The notes beneath the pieces were generated by a model. That model searched no databases and was not told the origin of the DNA. It saw nothing but the letters and a program-made list of their open reading frames with translations. From an uncultured Clostridia bacterium (lineage in GTDB: Bacteria > Bacillota > Clostridia > Oscillospirales > Ruminococcaceae), in contig CAMMMX010000009.1 in the NCBI GenBank assembly GCA_946498095.1, forward strand, positions 1 to 64,000: a DNA stretch of 64,000 bases, written 5' to 3'. The position numbers were made by a program, and so were the translations under genes. Position 1 is the first letter of the stretch; the number at the start of each line of letters is the position of its first letter. Shown here in pieces: positions 18,201-27,244 of the stretch.

Positions 18201-18800
18201 TTACAATATCGGGTTCATTGGTTGCCGCAACCCTGATCTCACCAAAATGTAATCATTTACATTTTTTGTGTGGTCATACATTTCCCTCGCTGTAATAAGA
18301 ACCTCCCCATAAAAAGTTTTACGTGGAAGCCGCACCGTCCCGTTTTTGTCCGGGACAGAGAGGTACAAGGCCAAAAAATCTTTTGCAGATTTCAGTGCCA
18401 TTTCTTTCAGCCGCCCGTACTCCTCTGGTGTTAATGATGGAAACTCGCTGTCCAATATAACGTCGGTATCCGCATCACTTATCTGCAGTCCACTCCTCTT
18501 TTCCTGGATAACTTGAACGCGGAAAGGCCTTTCGTCCGGTGGCGTTTCGCCGCTCCACTTACAGTATTGTCTCATTTCCGCAGGAAGCTTTACAAATGCT
18601 TCTTGTGTCTTTCCCCGTACATACACACCGATATAACGATCGATAAAAATCAGATGACCGCCTTCCTTGTATTCGTCAATGACATCAACCTGCATCTGGC
18701 CCTTTTTCACTTCCTGCTTTTTGTTCTGACGCCCTCCATAAACGGAAACCACCCGAAAAACAAAATGTCCTTCAGGTGGTAAGAAAACGCGAATCAACAA
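18201..18800 (-). CDS. Hypothetical protein
   Basis: Up to 199 residues, soluble and mixed alpha/beta, with no motif I recognise. The open frame begins at a TTG at 18800, but the ribosome site there is poor. An ATG at 18695 (MQVDVIDEYKEGGH) after AAAAAGGG is an alternative. A charged N-terminal stretch QNKKQEVKKGQ is followed by alternating beta-like segments, then a helical part (LTPEEYGRLKEMALKSAKDFL). Codon use is more AT-rich than its neighbours. It stands alone between YitT and serS. Confidence 0.5.
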   Translation of the reverse strand: MLIRVFLPPEGHFVFRVVSVYGGRQNKKQEVKKGQMQVDVIDEYKEGGHLIFIDRYIGVYVRGKTQEAFVKLPAEMRQYCKWSGETPPDERPFRVQVIQEKRSGLQISDADTDVILDSEFPSLTPEEYGRLKEMALKSAKDFLALYLSVPDKNGTVRLPRKTFYGEVLITAREMYDHTKNVNDYILVRSGLRQPMNPIL

Positions 18801-18863
18801 ATGGTTACAAACAGCCGATCTGCCTGAGAGTCTTCCGGTACAGAACGGACCGCCCGGATCCGA

Positions 18864-20144
18864 TCAGCCGATGAACGTCTTACCGCCCATATACATCTGT
18901 AATGGCGCAGGGATAGCGACTGTGCCGTCAGCGCGGAGGTTGTTCTCCAAAAAGGCGATCAGCATCCGCGGTGGCGCAACGACGGTGTTGTTGAGGGTAT
19001 GGGGGAAATAGTTCCCCTTCACCTTGTCGCGGACACGGATCCTCAGCCTGCGCGCCTGTGCGTCGCCCAAATTGGAACAGCTGCCCACCTCAAAATACTT
19101 TTTCTGGCGAGGCGACCACGCCTCCACATCGACACTCTTGACCTTAAGATCCGCAAGATCCCCCGAACAGCATTCCAGCGTCCGCACCGGAATGTCCAGC
19201 GAGCGGAAGAAGTCCACGGTATTCCGGTACAAACGGGTAAACCATTCCTTGCTCTCCTCCGGGCGGCAGACCACCACCATTTCCTGCTTCTCAAACTGGT
19301 GGATCCGGTAGACACCACGCTCCTCGATACCATGCGCGCCGACCTCCTTACGGAAGCAGGGCGAATAGCTCGTCAACGCCTGCGGCAGGGCGTCCTCATC
19401 CAATATGGTGTCAATAAACTTACCGATCATCGAATGCTCGCTCGTTCCGATCAGGTAAAGATCCTCCCCTTCAATTTTATACATCATATTCTCCATTTCA
19501 GAGAAGCTCATCACGCCGTCAACGACATTGCTGCGGATCATGAACGGCGGGATATAATAGGTAAAGCCACGGTCGATCATGAAATCTCTCGCGTAAGACA
19601 AAACAGCGGAATGCAGCCTAGCGACGTCCCCGCAAAGGTAGTAAAAACCATTTCCGCTGGTTTTGCGGGCACTGTCCAGATCGATGCCTTGCAGACGTTC
19701 CATGATATCAACGTGGTAGGGCACCTCAAAGTCCGGGACTGCAGGCTCGCCAAAGCGTTCCAGCTCAATGTTTTCGCTGTCATCACGCCCAATCGGAACC
19801 GAAGGATCGATCATGTTTGGGATGACAAGCATCCGCTCTCGGACCTGTGCGCTCAACTCGTCAACACGGGCATCGAGCTGCGCCATCTCCTCTGCCATGT
19901 CTGTCACACTCTTCTTGGCAGCCTCAGCCTCTTCCTTCTTTCCCTGCTTCATCAATCCGCCGATTTGCTTGCTGATGACATTGCGCTGATTACGCAGGGT
20001 ATCGCAACGTGTCTTGGCTGCACGGCACTGCTCATCCAACTCGATGACTTCGTCGACCAGCGCAACCTTCTCATCCTGAAACTTTTTCCGGATATTCTCT
20101 TTGACGGCCTCCGGCTCCGCACGTAGGAATTTGATATCCAGCAT
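18864..20144 (-). CDS. serS: Serine--tRNA ligase
   Basis: 426 residues, normal for bacterial SerRS. It charges tRNA-Ser and, as a precursor, tRNA-Sec. The N-terminal 100 residues form the antiparallel coiled-coil arm (ELDEQCRAAKTRCDTLRNQRNVISKQIGGLMKQGK). The class II core has motif 2 around FRKEVGAHGIEERGVYRIHQFEKQE. Motif 3 reads LNNTVVAPPRMLIAFLEN instead of the common NGSGLAVGRTLVAILEN; the arginine is kept. I believe this variant occurs in other Clostridia. AGGAGG lies just before the ATG. A T-box leader controls it. Confidence 0.96.
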   Translation of the reverse strand: MLDIKFLRAEPEAVKENIRKKFQDEKVALVDEVIELDEQCRAAKTRCDTLRNQRNVISKQIGGLMKQGKKEEAEAAKKSVTDMAEEMAQLDARVDELSAQVRERMLVIPNMIDPSVPIGRDDSENIELERFGEPAVPDFEVPYHVDIMERLQGIDLDSARKTSGNGFYYLCGDVARLHSAVLSYARDFMIDRGFTYYIPPFMIRSNVVDGVMSFSEMENMMYKIEGEDLYLIGTSEHSMIGKFIDTILDEDALPQALTSYSPCFRKEVGAHGIEERGVYRIHQFEKQEMVVVCRPEESKEWFTRLYRNTVDFFRSLDIPVRTLECCSGDLADLKVKSVDVEAWSPRQKKYFEVGSCSNLGDAQARRLRIRVRDKVKGNYFPHTLNNTVVAPPRMLIAFLENNLRADGTVAIPAPLQMYMGGKTFIG

Positions 20145-20196
20145 ATATTTTCCTCCTTCAACTTTACGCTGTCACGGCAGCTGCACACGTCCAAAA

Positions 20197-20430
20197 AACT
20201 AAAAAAGCCTTCCATCCCATATTTTCCATATGGGACGGAAGACTCCGCGGTGCCACCCAAATTGCCGGTAAACTGCCGACCACTCGTACGCGCTATAAAG
20301 GGCGCTCCCTCCGGCTCGTCGCCGGCGGCTCCGAAAGTGGAAGAGTGCTTCATCCCGCCGGTTCGCACCGTCCACCGGCTCTCTGTTGGAATTCCACAGC
20401 TGTAGCTTTCCTCATCGCCAACTTAAAATT
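20197..20430 (-). ncRNA. T-box riboswitch upstream of serS
   Basis: On the minus strand, the canonical T-box sequence GGGTGGCACCGCGG lies at 20245-20258. A terminator hairpin follows (CTTCCGTCCCATA / TATGGGATGGAAG then TTTTTT, 20200-20243). Upstream, CAGAGAGCCGGTGG-CGGTGCGAACCGGC is typical of stem I. Uncharged tRNA-Ser should stabilise the antiterminator and allow serS transcription. I could not assign the specifier codon with certainty; TCC near 20338 is a candidate. Confidence 0.93.
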
Positions 20431-20498
20431 TATCTCTTTCAGTATATCCCATTTTCATGAATTTTGCAAGTATTTCCTGCTTCAGCCATGATAAGCTG

Positions 20499-21152
20499 CT
20501 ATTCCTGTTCCGGCGGAACCTCATCCGACTTTGCAGTCGCCTTTCTAGAAACCCGCTTTTTATAAAACACAATGCCGCCCACAACGACTGCGACAACAAT
20601 CACAAGAAGTGCCACGGTCGAATAAGTATCAAAATATCCGGCAATCTTTTCCCATGAAGCGCCAAACAGCGCTCCCAGGGACACCAAAACCACATTCCAC
20701 AACGCGGTTCCCACCGTCGTCAGCACCAGGAAAACACCGACATGCATGCGCGCCATCCCGGCAGGAATAGAAATCAGGCTGCGAACGATAGGCACGAAGC
20801 GGCAGAGAAAAACTGTCAGCTTACCTCGACGATCAAACCAGCCCTGGGCCTTCTCCACATCAGAACGTTTCAAATGGAGGATACGCCCCAACCGGCCGTC
20901 GAGCCAGCTGGAAAGCTTTTCAGGGCTGAGGAAGCACCCTACCGCATAAAGGACCAGCGCGCCGGCGACACTGCCCAGCGTTGCAGCCACTACCACACCC
21001 CACACCTGCAAATCCGTATAGGTGGTGAGAAAGCCTCCAAACGTCAGTATCACCTCGGACGGAATCGGCGGAAATATATTTTCTACCGCAATCAGCAAAA
21101 AAATGCCGAAATATCCGAGCTGGTTGACAAGCGAAATGATCATATTCTCCAT
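20499..21152 (-). CDS. DedA family membrane protein
   Basis: 217 residues with four to five hydrophobic segments. It has the DedA/SNARE-associated signature ENIFPPIPSEVIL near 25-37 and FLCRFVPIVRSLISIPAG near 115-132, including the conserved Arg residues. Some family members recycle undecaprenyl phosphate or flip phospholipids; the substrate here is unknown. The C-terminus is a charged cytoplasmic tail (KKRVSRKATAKSDE). It lies 128 nt downstream of the response-regulator gene on the same strand. Confidence 0.88.
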   Translation of the reverse strand: MENMIISLVNQLGYFGIFLLIAVENIFPPIPSEVILTFGGFLTTYTDLQVWGVVVAATLGSVAGALVLYAVGCFLSPEKLSSWLDGRLGRILHLKRSDVEKAQGWFDRRGKLTVFLCRFVPIVRSLISIPAGMARMHVGVFLVLTTVGTALWNVVLVSLGALFGASWEKIAGYFDTYSTVALLVIVVAVVVGGIVFYKKRVSRKATAKSDEVPPEQE

Positions 21153-21280
21153 CTTTCATGTCCTGCGTCCGGCATGGAGCGTCAAACGCATATCCTTTCA
21201 CTATTATTTTGTATAAGTATATTGTACGGCAGAAGAATAAACAAATTCTAAACACGGAAACAAATATAAAAAAAGAAGGT

Positions 21281-21976
21281 TCAGGCGCGAAAACGGTAAC
21301 CCGCGCCCCATACCGTTTCAATATAACGCGGCGAAGCGCTGTCCTCTTCTATTTTTTCACGTAGCCGATTGATATGTACTGTCACCGTTGATGTTTCGCC
21401 CAACGAATCCAGGCCCCATATACGACTAAATAGCGTATCCTTACTGAAGACGATGTTCGGATTCTGTGCCAGAAACAGAAGCAGATCAAACTCCTTATTG
21501 GTCAGCGCGACTTCCCTTCCATGAACGAACACCCGGCGTGCCGCAACGTCGATTTCCAGTCCTTCCGTTGTAATCACATGACGTGGTGCATCGAAGCTAC
21601 CTGTCCCGGTCAAGCGCTCATAGCGCGCGATATGCGCTTTGACCCGCGCCGTGAGCTCCGAAGGGCTGAAGGGTTTAACAAGATAATCGTCCGCACCCAA
21701 ACCAAGCCCCCGTATCTTGTCCACATCGTCCCGACGGGCCGACACCATCAGGACCGGGATGTCCAGCTTTTGCCGAATCCGACGACAGATGGCGAACCCG
21801 TCACATCCCGGTAACATCAGATCCAGCAGGATGAGAGCCCAGCCCCCCTCCAAGGCTCTGCGTACCCCCTCCTCCCCGTCACCGACGATATCTGCTTCTA
21901 AGCCATCCGCTTCCAAATAATCTCGTTCCAGTTCGGCGATCTTCCTATCATCCTCAATGATCAGTATTTTTTTCAT
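21281..21976 (-). CDS. OmpR/PhoB-type response regulator
   Basis: 231 residues. The receiver domain at 1-115 has the acidic pair EDD near 8-10, a phospho-acceptor Asp in LILLDLMLPG (about 53), and the switch Lys in VKPFSP (about 101). A C-terminal winged-helix DNA-binding domain (about 130-230) has LTNKEFDLLLFLAQNP and RLREKIEED. The start overlaps the end of the histidine kinase gene by 23 nt, so the pair is co-translated and very likely cognate. Targets are unknown. Confidence 0.93.
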   Translation of the reverse strand: MKKILIIEDDRKIAELERDYLEADGLEADIVGDGEEGVRRALEGGWALILLDLMLPGCDGFAICRRIRQKLDIPVLMVSARRDDVDKIRGLGLGADDYLVKPFSPSELTARVKAHIARYERLTGTGSFDAPRHVITTEGLEIDVAARRVFVHGREVALTNKEFDLLLFLAQNPNIVFSKDTLFSRIWGLDSLGETSTVTVHINRLREKIEEDSASPRYIETVWGAGYRFRA

Positions 21977-23519
21977 CTCTACCGTCCTTTTCTAGCGCCC
22001 TATTTTCTGCTCCTGGCAGCGTCATCGTAACGCACAGACCGCCCTCGTCCGATGGCTGTGCATGAATCTCTCCACCCATATGTTCCAGTATTTGCCTGGC
22101 GATCGACAGTCCCAGCCCGCTCCCTTTTGAGACATTTGTCCGTGCAGGATCTGTCCGATAAAAGGTTCCGAATATTTTTTCCATTTCTGAACTATCCACG
22201 CCCATCCCATCGTCAGCAAAGCAAATGCAACATGCTCCGCTTACCGTCTCCGACAGCGTCACCGTGATGTTCCCTTGCGCTACACCTGGACGGCGGTACC
22301 TGACGCTGTTCTCGGTCAGGTTTTGCAGCACACGCCCCATTTGTAGAAGGTCTATTCGAACAGTCAAATGAGGCGGAGCCTGATTGACTAAGCGAATCCG
22401 CATATGATCCCGCTTTAAACGCAACGCTGTCTCATCCACAAAGTCCTGGAGGAACCGCCCTGCCTCCACTGTCTGCAGATCGAATGGAACCCGCCCCAGA
22501 TCTAGCTTGGTGAAAAGAAAGAGGCTGTCCACCATATGCTCCATTCCACAAGCCGTGTCATAGATCGTTTTCAGGTAATGCGATCTTTTCTCCGGCGTAT
22601 CCGCGACACCGTCCAGCAACCCACTGACATAACCCTTGATCGCGGTCAGCGGCGTAGAAAGATCGTGAGAAATTCCGGCAATCATCTCCCCACGCTGTTC
22701 CTGCAGCGCTTGTTGTGCCTCGACAGATTCCTTCAGTCGCAGGCGCATCTGCTCAAAATCCTCACACAGTTCTCCCAGTTCGTCATGGGACTGTACCAAA
22801 ACCGGATCTTCCAGATTCCCGTCGCAAATCCGCGACGCAGCCTCCTGAAGCGTCCGAATCGGCTGTAAGATGGAAGCTGACACCTTATGTGAGAGCAGGA
22901 TTCCGGTAACGGCAATGACGCCGACCGCCACTACCACCACAACTACGGCGCCCACCTTCATACTGGCTTTAATAAAGTCCAATACATTCTGCTCATCGCC
23001 CTGCAACACCAGAGACGGCGCAACCACCGTCATCGACACTGTCTCCCGCTCCGGCGGTTCTATCGTGGTATGGAACACCATACCCTGATCCCCGCGCAGG
23101 AAGATGGGAGACGTTAATTTTGCTCCGAGCCGCTCCGCAATCCGGCGTACCTCATCCGGGCTCCCGCCTTCAGAAAGATATAAGGTTTCTTCCCCGCTGT
23201 ATACCCAAACGAGCGCTCCACGTTTTTCCAGTGCATCGGACAGGCCGGTAAAGTCAGGATGTTCCTTCCAGCCAGGATTCGCGCTGATTTCACGGGACAT
23301 CGAGTCGAACGCCAGTTCCAGTTGGTAGTTGGAAACGGTATCCCCCGTTACCTCCAGCAGCGCCGCACGTAAACCGCTTCCCATTACCGAAAGGAAGACC
23401 GTTAGCGCAGCCCCTGTCAAGATGAGGACCGCCATAACAGGGATGAGGATGACCATCCAATGCGACAAAAGGAGCTTTTTATGGACCGACAAGTCTCGCA
23501 TGCGTATTCTCCATTTCAT
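21954..23519 (-). CDS. Membrane sensor histidine kinase
   Basis: About 521 residues. A transmembrane segment (LSHWMVILIPVMAVLILTGA) is followed by an extracellular sensor region of about 130 residues, a second segment (VGAVVVVVVAVGVIAVTGIL), a HAMP linker (SILQPIRTLQEAASRI), HisKA with ISHDLSTPLTAIKGY, and HATPase_c with the N box (LTENSVRYRRPG), DDGMGVD and GSGLGLSIA. The frame is open further up, but ATG 23519 after GGGGTG fits best. It forms an operon with the response regulator. The signal sensed is unknown. Confidence 0.92.
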   Translation of the reverse strand: MKWRIRMRDLSVHKKLLLSHWMVILIPVMAVLILTGAALTVFLSVMGSGLRAALLEVTGDTVSNYQLELAFDSMSREISANPGWKEHPDFTGLSDALEKRGALVWVYSGEETLYLSEGGSPDEVRRIAERLGAKLTSPIFLRGDQGMVFHTTIEPPERETVSMTVVAPSLVLQGDEQNVLDFIKASMKVGAVVVVVVAVGVIAVTGILLSHKVSASILQPIRTLQEAASRICDGNLEDPVLVQSHDELGELCEDFEQMRLRLKESVEAQQALQEQRGEMIAGISHDLSTPLTAIKGYVSGLLDGVADTPEKRSHYLKTIYDTACGMEHMVDSLFLFTKLDLGRVPFDLQTVEAGRFLQDFVDETALRLKRDHMRIRLVNQAPPHLTVRIDLLQMGRVLQNLTENSVRYRRPGVAQGNITVTLSETVSGACCICFADDGMGVDSSEMEKIFGTFYRTDPARTNVSKGSGLGLSIARQILEHMGGEIHAQPSDEGGLCVTMTLPGAENRALEKDGRDEKNTDH

Positions 23520-23741
23520 TGCGTCACCCCGTTCCACGCCGCACGTATTTTCGCCCAATTCTCAAAAGCGTCGACGTTCTCTTTTTATTTTACCTTTTTC
23601 TTATGCAAAAAGCATCACGAAACGTTAAATTTTACAAACAGAATGACCATGCGTAGAATCAGCAAAACGCACCCCGCAGCCGCCTCCCGGATACTCATTT
23701 CCAATTCTCACCTTCATGTGCATCTCCATCTTACTCTAACA

Positions 23742-23779
23742 TAAAACCTGCCGGAAAGCAAAGCTTCCCGGCAGGTTCT
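23742..23779 (-). terminator. Terminator after sigF
   Basis: On the minus strand AACCTGCCGG-GAAGCTTTGCTTT-CCGGCAGGTTTTATG forms a strong stem with a short T-run. It closes the spoIIA operon. Confidence 0.75.
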
Positions 23780-23826
23780 TCCCACAGATTTCACCGTCTA
23801 AAATGCTAAAAGCGAATCGGCATTTT

Positions 23827-24489
23827 TTATTCCAACTGTTTCCGCAGAAACTGGAGCAGCTTCTTCTCCCTCCGAGAGACCTGCACCTGTGTCATTTCAA
23901 GCAGTGCCGCCGTCTCTACCTGCGTTTTTTCACCGAAATAGCGAAGCAGAATCAGTTGCCTGTCTTTGGGTTCAAGTTGCCCAATCGCTTCCCTGAGGGA
24001 CATCATCTCGGTAATGCGCTCGTCAGGGGCATCGACAGGGACATCAAGCTGCCCGCCGCCCTCGTCGTCCGACTCGGTCAATGACAGCACCGGCATGGAC
24101 GCCGACACCGCCTCGCTGACCGTTTCCGCATCAAGCCCCAGCCTCTGCGCAATTTCCGAAACCGTTGGCTCCCGTCCATACTGCTTCAGGAACTTCTCCC
24201 TCTCCCGCCCCACCTTCAGGGACGTTTCCTTCAAACCGCGGCTGACCTTGACAGCTCCGCCGTCACGGAACAGCCGGCGTATCTCCCCAAGAATAACAGG
24301 GACGGCATAGGTAGAAAACTGCAATCCCCGCGATTGGTCGAAACCGTCAAGTGCCTTGACCAATCCAACACAGCCCGCGCTGAACATGTCCTCATACTCG
24401 ATCCCACGTCCGCGGAAACGGTTGCAGCATGCATGGACAAGCCCCATATTGTCCCGCACAAACTGGTCCCGGTCCAATACGTCAAGCAT
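23827..24489 (-). CDS. sigF: Forespore sigma factor SigmaF
   Basis: 220 residues. A sigma-70 family factor with region 2 (FRGRGIEYEDMFSAGCVGLVKALDGFD and FSTYAVPVILGEIRRLFRD), region 3 (about 85-150) and region 4 (LEMTQVQVSRREKKLL, the helix-turn-helix). In sporulating Bacillota it is the first compartment-specific sigma, held inactive by SpoIIAB until septation. The start overlaps spoIIAB by 8 nt, giving the canonical spoIIAA-spoIIAB-sigF order. This is direct evidence that the organism is or descends from a spore former. Confidence 0.96.
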   Translation of the reverse strand: MLDVLDRDQFVRDNMGLVHACCNRFRGRGIEYEDMFSAGCVGLVKALDGFDQSRGLQFSTYAVPVILGEIRRLFRDGGAVKVSRGLKETSLKVGREREKFLKQYGREPTVSEIAQRLGLDAETVSEAVSASMPVLSLTESDDEGGGQLDVPVDAPDERITEMMSLREAIGQLEPKDRQLILLRYFGEKTQVETAALLEMTQVQVSRREKKLLQFLRKQLE

Positions 24490-24928
24490 CGTTCTCTCCC
24501 CGGGAGGACAGCGTCTTGATAAGGGTAACTGTCACGCCTTTTCCTGCCTTACTGCGCACATGAACCTTATCCATAAAAGTTTGCATGACAGCGAATCCCA
24601 GTCCGGCACGTTCGCCGTTATGACAAGTGGTATACATAGGTTCCATCGCCTGTGCAACGTCTTCTATCCCGCAGCCGTGATCCTTAATCCGTATGTAAAT
24701 CTTCCTCCCTTCCAGAATCCGCGCGACAACCTCCACCTTGCCGATACAGTCCTTATAAGCATGGACAATACAGTTGGTCACCGCCTCCGATACCGCTGTC
24801 TTGATATCAGTAATTTCATCCAACGTTGGGTCCATCTGGGAAAAAAAGGACGCGACCGCAACACGGGCGAACCCCTCGTTTGCCGACCGGCTGAAAAAGG
24901 TCAGCTTCATTTCATTGCACACATTCAT
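24482..24928 (-). CDS. spoIIAB: Anti-sigmaF factor and serine kinase SpoIIAB
   Basis: 148 residues, GHKL ATPase fold. The N box is AVSEAVTNCIVHAY (about 45-58), the G1 box is DHGCGIEDV (about 83-91), and the ATP lid/G2 region is GERAGLGFAVMQTF. It binds SigmaF and phosphorylates SpoIIAA. The start follows AAAGGA by 11 nt. It lies 64 nt after spoIIAA and overlaps sigF. Confidence 0.95.
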   Translation of the reverse strand: MNVCNEMKLTFFSRSANEGFARVAVASFFSQMDPTLDEITDIKTAVSEAVTNCIVHAYKDCIGKVEVVARILEGRKIYIRIKDHGCGIEDVAQAMEPMYTTCHNGERAGLGFAVMQTFMDKVHVRSKAGKGVTVTLIKTLSSRGENDA

Positions 24929-24992
24929 CCTACGTTCATTCCTTTCGCATCGGTCGAAGGAAAAGCGTCAGCTTTTTTCAAACCGTATCCTC

Positions 24993-25301
24993 CTAATTCT
25001 CAATCACTGCAAGCCTGTCAAGGCCGGCCAGCCGCATCACTTTTTTCATGTGGGACGAAACATTGACCACCCGCAGTCTACCCTGAAGACTCTGCATCAC
25101 CTTGTAGCGTCCCATGATTAGGCCAATACCGGAACTGTCCATAAAGGAGACGTCCCGGAAATCCATGACAAGTGTCGCCGGTTTTGCACTCTCCAGGATG
25201 CTGTCAATCTCCTCACGTATCTCCTTTGCGCTATGGTGATCAATTTCCCCCATAATGCAAGCGGTCACCGTATCCTCCGCCGCTTCAATCTTTACTGGCA
25301 T
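24993..25301 (-). CDS. spoIIAA: Anti-anti-sigmaF factor SpoIIAA
   Basis: About 102 residues, a STAS domain. The phosphorylatable serine lies in FMDSSGIGLIMGRY (about 54-67). Unphosphorylated SpoIIAA captures SpoIIAB and frees SigmaF. GTG and ATG codons are adjacent at the start, behind GGGAGG; spacing (8 or 11 nt) permits either. It is the first gene of the spoIIA operon. Confidence 0.95.
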   Translation of the reverse strand: MPVKIEAAEDTVTACIMGEIDHHSAKEIREEIDSILESAKPATLVMDFRDVSFMDSSGIGLIMGRYKVMQSLQGRLRVVNVSSHMKKVMRLAGLDRLAVIEN

Positions 25302-25415
25302 CACTGCTGTTACCTCCCTTGTATGTCAGAGTACATTGGAAAGCTGTCAAGCTGCCCCCTGAGACACATAAACTTGTTCTCTTGTCACCCGGGCGCACCC
25401 CCTTAGTCAATCTGT

Positions 25416-25438
25416 AAGTTCGTACCCGGAACAATCCT
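25416..25438 (-). promoter_or_regulatory. Possible SigmaH-type promoter of spoIIA
   Basis: On the minus strand AGGATT (25433-25438), 11 nt, GAACTT (25416-25421), within AGAGGATTG. This loosely matches the SigmaH pattern known to drive spoIIA in Bacillus. The leader would be about 110 nt. Tentative. Confidence 0.3.
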
Positions 25439-25598
25439 CTCCAGCTTTCAAACACACTCCACGTCCCTCGCGGTACAGCAGCACCGTTTTGCATGGCAGA
25501 AATGCCACACACCTGCCACTGCTTGTCCCGCCGTCCTGTCCATGACCTTAATCATAATCTCTTTCCAGTAAAAATTTTGTCAAATTGTAGACGCTCTG

Positions 25599-26978
25599 TT
25601 ATTTTCCCTCCGGTAATGCCCTTCTCTCTGACGAAGGGGAACGAAACGCGTCGAGGAAAGCCTTACGGCATTCCGCGGCCAGGAAAAGCGAACCGAACAC
25701 AACCAATCCATCCTTATCAGGATCCATCTGCTCTATCAACGAAAGCATCGCCTGTGGTGCTTCTCCCGTAACCGAAACGTGGGCAGCGCCCTCCACAGAC
25801 AGCTGCTGCGCCAACACTTGTCCGCTGAGGGTACGGCCATTGGTAACATCCGTGCAAGTAATTCGGTCGAACAACTGTGCCACATGTGCAAGCGCTTCTT
25901 CCATATGCTTATCAGCAAGCACCCCGATCAGTGCATACAGCTTACGTCCACCCCGCAGACGTCCCAGTGCCCCCAGCAAACCTTCTACGCCGTTCTGGTT
26001 ATGCGCCCCATCAATGATCACAAGTGGGCTTATGCGCATGACTTCGAACCGGGCAGGGATAAAAGCGCTATACAGACCTTTCCGGACACTCTCCTGTGGA
26101 ATGCGCCAGCCCTTTTCCCGAAGCTGCCCGATAACCTCCAGCACCATCACGGCGTTGTAGACTTGATGCTCCCCTACAAGACGGGTCTCGTACTGTTCCC
26201 CGCCGTAGGTAAAACTATTCCCACTTAACGAGCAACACACATCCCCGACGGCCATACGCGAGGGCAAGATGACACGGCTGCCCGTTTTCAGAGCACGCTC
26301 CATCACAGCGCAAAGCGCATCCGGGGCCATGCCAGGATAACAGACCACAGGCACACCCGGTTTGACAATTCCTGCCTTCTCCGCCGCTATCTCTGCCAGC
26401 GTATTCCCCAGAAGCTCGGTATGATCAAGCGAAATGGAGGTAATCACCGCCACCTCAGGGGCACAGATGACATTTGTCGCATCCAGCCTGCCGCCCAGTC
26501 CGACTTCCAGACAGACAATATCGCAGGCCATCCTGCGGAAAATCTCAAACCCCACTGCTGTGACAATCTCGAACTGGACAAACTCTATCCCCTCTTCCCG
26601 CAGCGCTTCCGCTTCCCTACGAACGGTCGCCGCTGCGGACACAAAAATGTCATCAGGTGCCTCCCGACCATTCACCTGAAAACGCTCCCGGAAGGAGACA
26701 ATATAAGGGGACATGAAGGTGCCTACACAGTATCCGGCTTCCCGTAAGACACTGGCGCACATCGTCACCGTAGAACCTTTACCGTTTGTCCCGGCAACGT
26801 GTAGAAAGCGCAGTGCGTCCTGTGGGTTTCCCTGACGCTCCAGTAGCCTTCGAATGTCATCCAGTCCTCCCGCATAGGACTTAGAACGCGGATAACTATG
26901 GATATATGCTGTCGCCTGCTGTTCGTTACTTATGCTTGTATCAAGCGTTCGGTTTTGCCCTGTTTGATTCTGCTCCAC
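25599..26978 (-). CDS. folC: Folylpolyglutamate synthase / dihydrofolate synthase
   Basis: About 459 residues, Mur-ligase fold. It adds glutamates to folates and, in many bacteria, makes dihydrofolate from dihydropteroate. The P-loop is VAGTNGKGST (about 60-69), and other motifs are SPYIVSFRERFQVNG, ITSISLDHTELLGNTLAEIAAEKAGI (around 172-200) and DGAHNQNG. The ORF opens earlier at TTG 26999, but GTG 26978 has AGGGAG about 5 nt upstream. It lies behind valS, a common Clostridia order. A separate AAAGGAGG at 27038-27045 starts no conserved frame I can see. Confidence 0.94.
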   Translation of the reverse strand: MEQNQTGQNRTLDTSISNEQQATAYIHSYPRSKSYAGGLDDIRRLLERQGNPQDALRFLHVAGTNGKGSTVTMCASVLREAGYCVGTFMSPYIVSFRERFQVNGREAPDDIFVSAAATVRREAEALREEGIEFVQFEIVTAVGFEIFRRMACDIVCLEVGLGGRLDATNVICAPEVAVITSISLDHTELLGNTLAEIAAEKAGIVKPGVPVVCYPGMAPDALCAVMERALKTGSRVILPSRMAVGDVCCSLSGNSFTYGGEQYETRLVGEHQVYNAVMVLEVIGQLREKGWRIPQESVRKGLYSAFIPARFEVMRISPLVIIDGAHNQNGVEGLLGALGRLRGGRKLYALIGVLADKHMEEALAHVAQLFDRITCTDVTNGRTLSGQVLAQQLSVEGAAHVSVTGEAPQAMLSLIEQMDPDKDGLVVFGSLFLAAECRKAFLDAFRSPSSERRALPEGK

Positions 26979-27189
26979 CAATTCTCCCTGTGACGGCAAC
27001 GTTCGCTGTCAGTGAAACGACGCCTATATCCACAGGGCCTCCTTTCTTGCCCTATCTGAACGGCTCACCGCCGCCTTTCCTATTGTAGCAATTGTACCAC
27101 AGTAGGCCATGTAAAACAACCTATCTGCGTCCACAGACGGGACAGATACCGTTCAAAATCATAATCGACATCCGTTTTTGCGGGTAAGT

Positions 27190-27223
27190 AAGGCCCCTCC
27201 GGTCATTCCCGGAGGGGCCCTCA
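27190..27223 (-). terminator. Hairpin after valS
   Basis: GGGCCCCTCCGGG-AATGA-CCGGAGGGGCC on the minus strand is a very stable stem followed by a weak T-tract (TTACTTAC). It may attenuate rather than end transcription into folC. Confidence 0.6.
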
Positions 27224-27244
27224 TCCGTCAATTCCAATTTTTTC

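Noticed and set aside
18999-20126. 375-codon plus-strand frame opposite serS
   Set aside because: Antisense shadow; serS with its T-box on the other strand is certain.
27000-27045. Leader peptide gene between valS and folC
   Set aside because: AAAGGAGG precedes a GTG opening about 31 codons, but spacing is only 4 nt and the peptide has no meaningful pattern.
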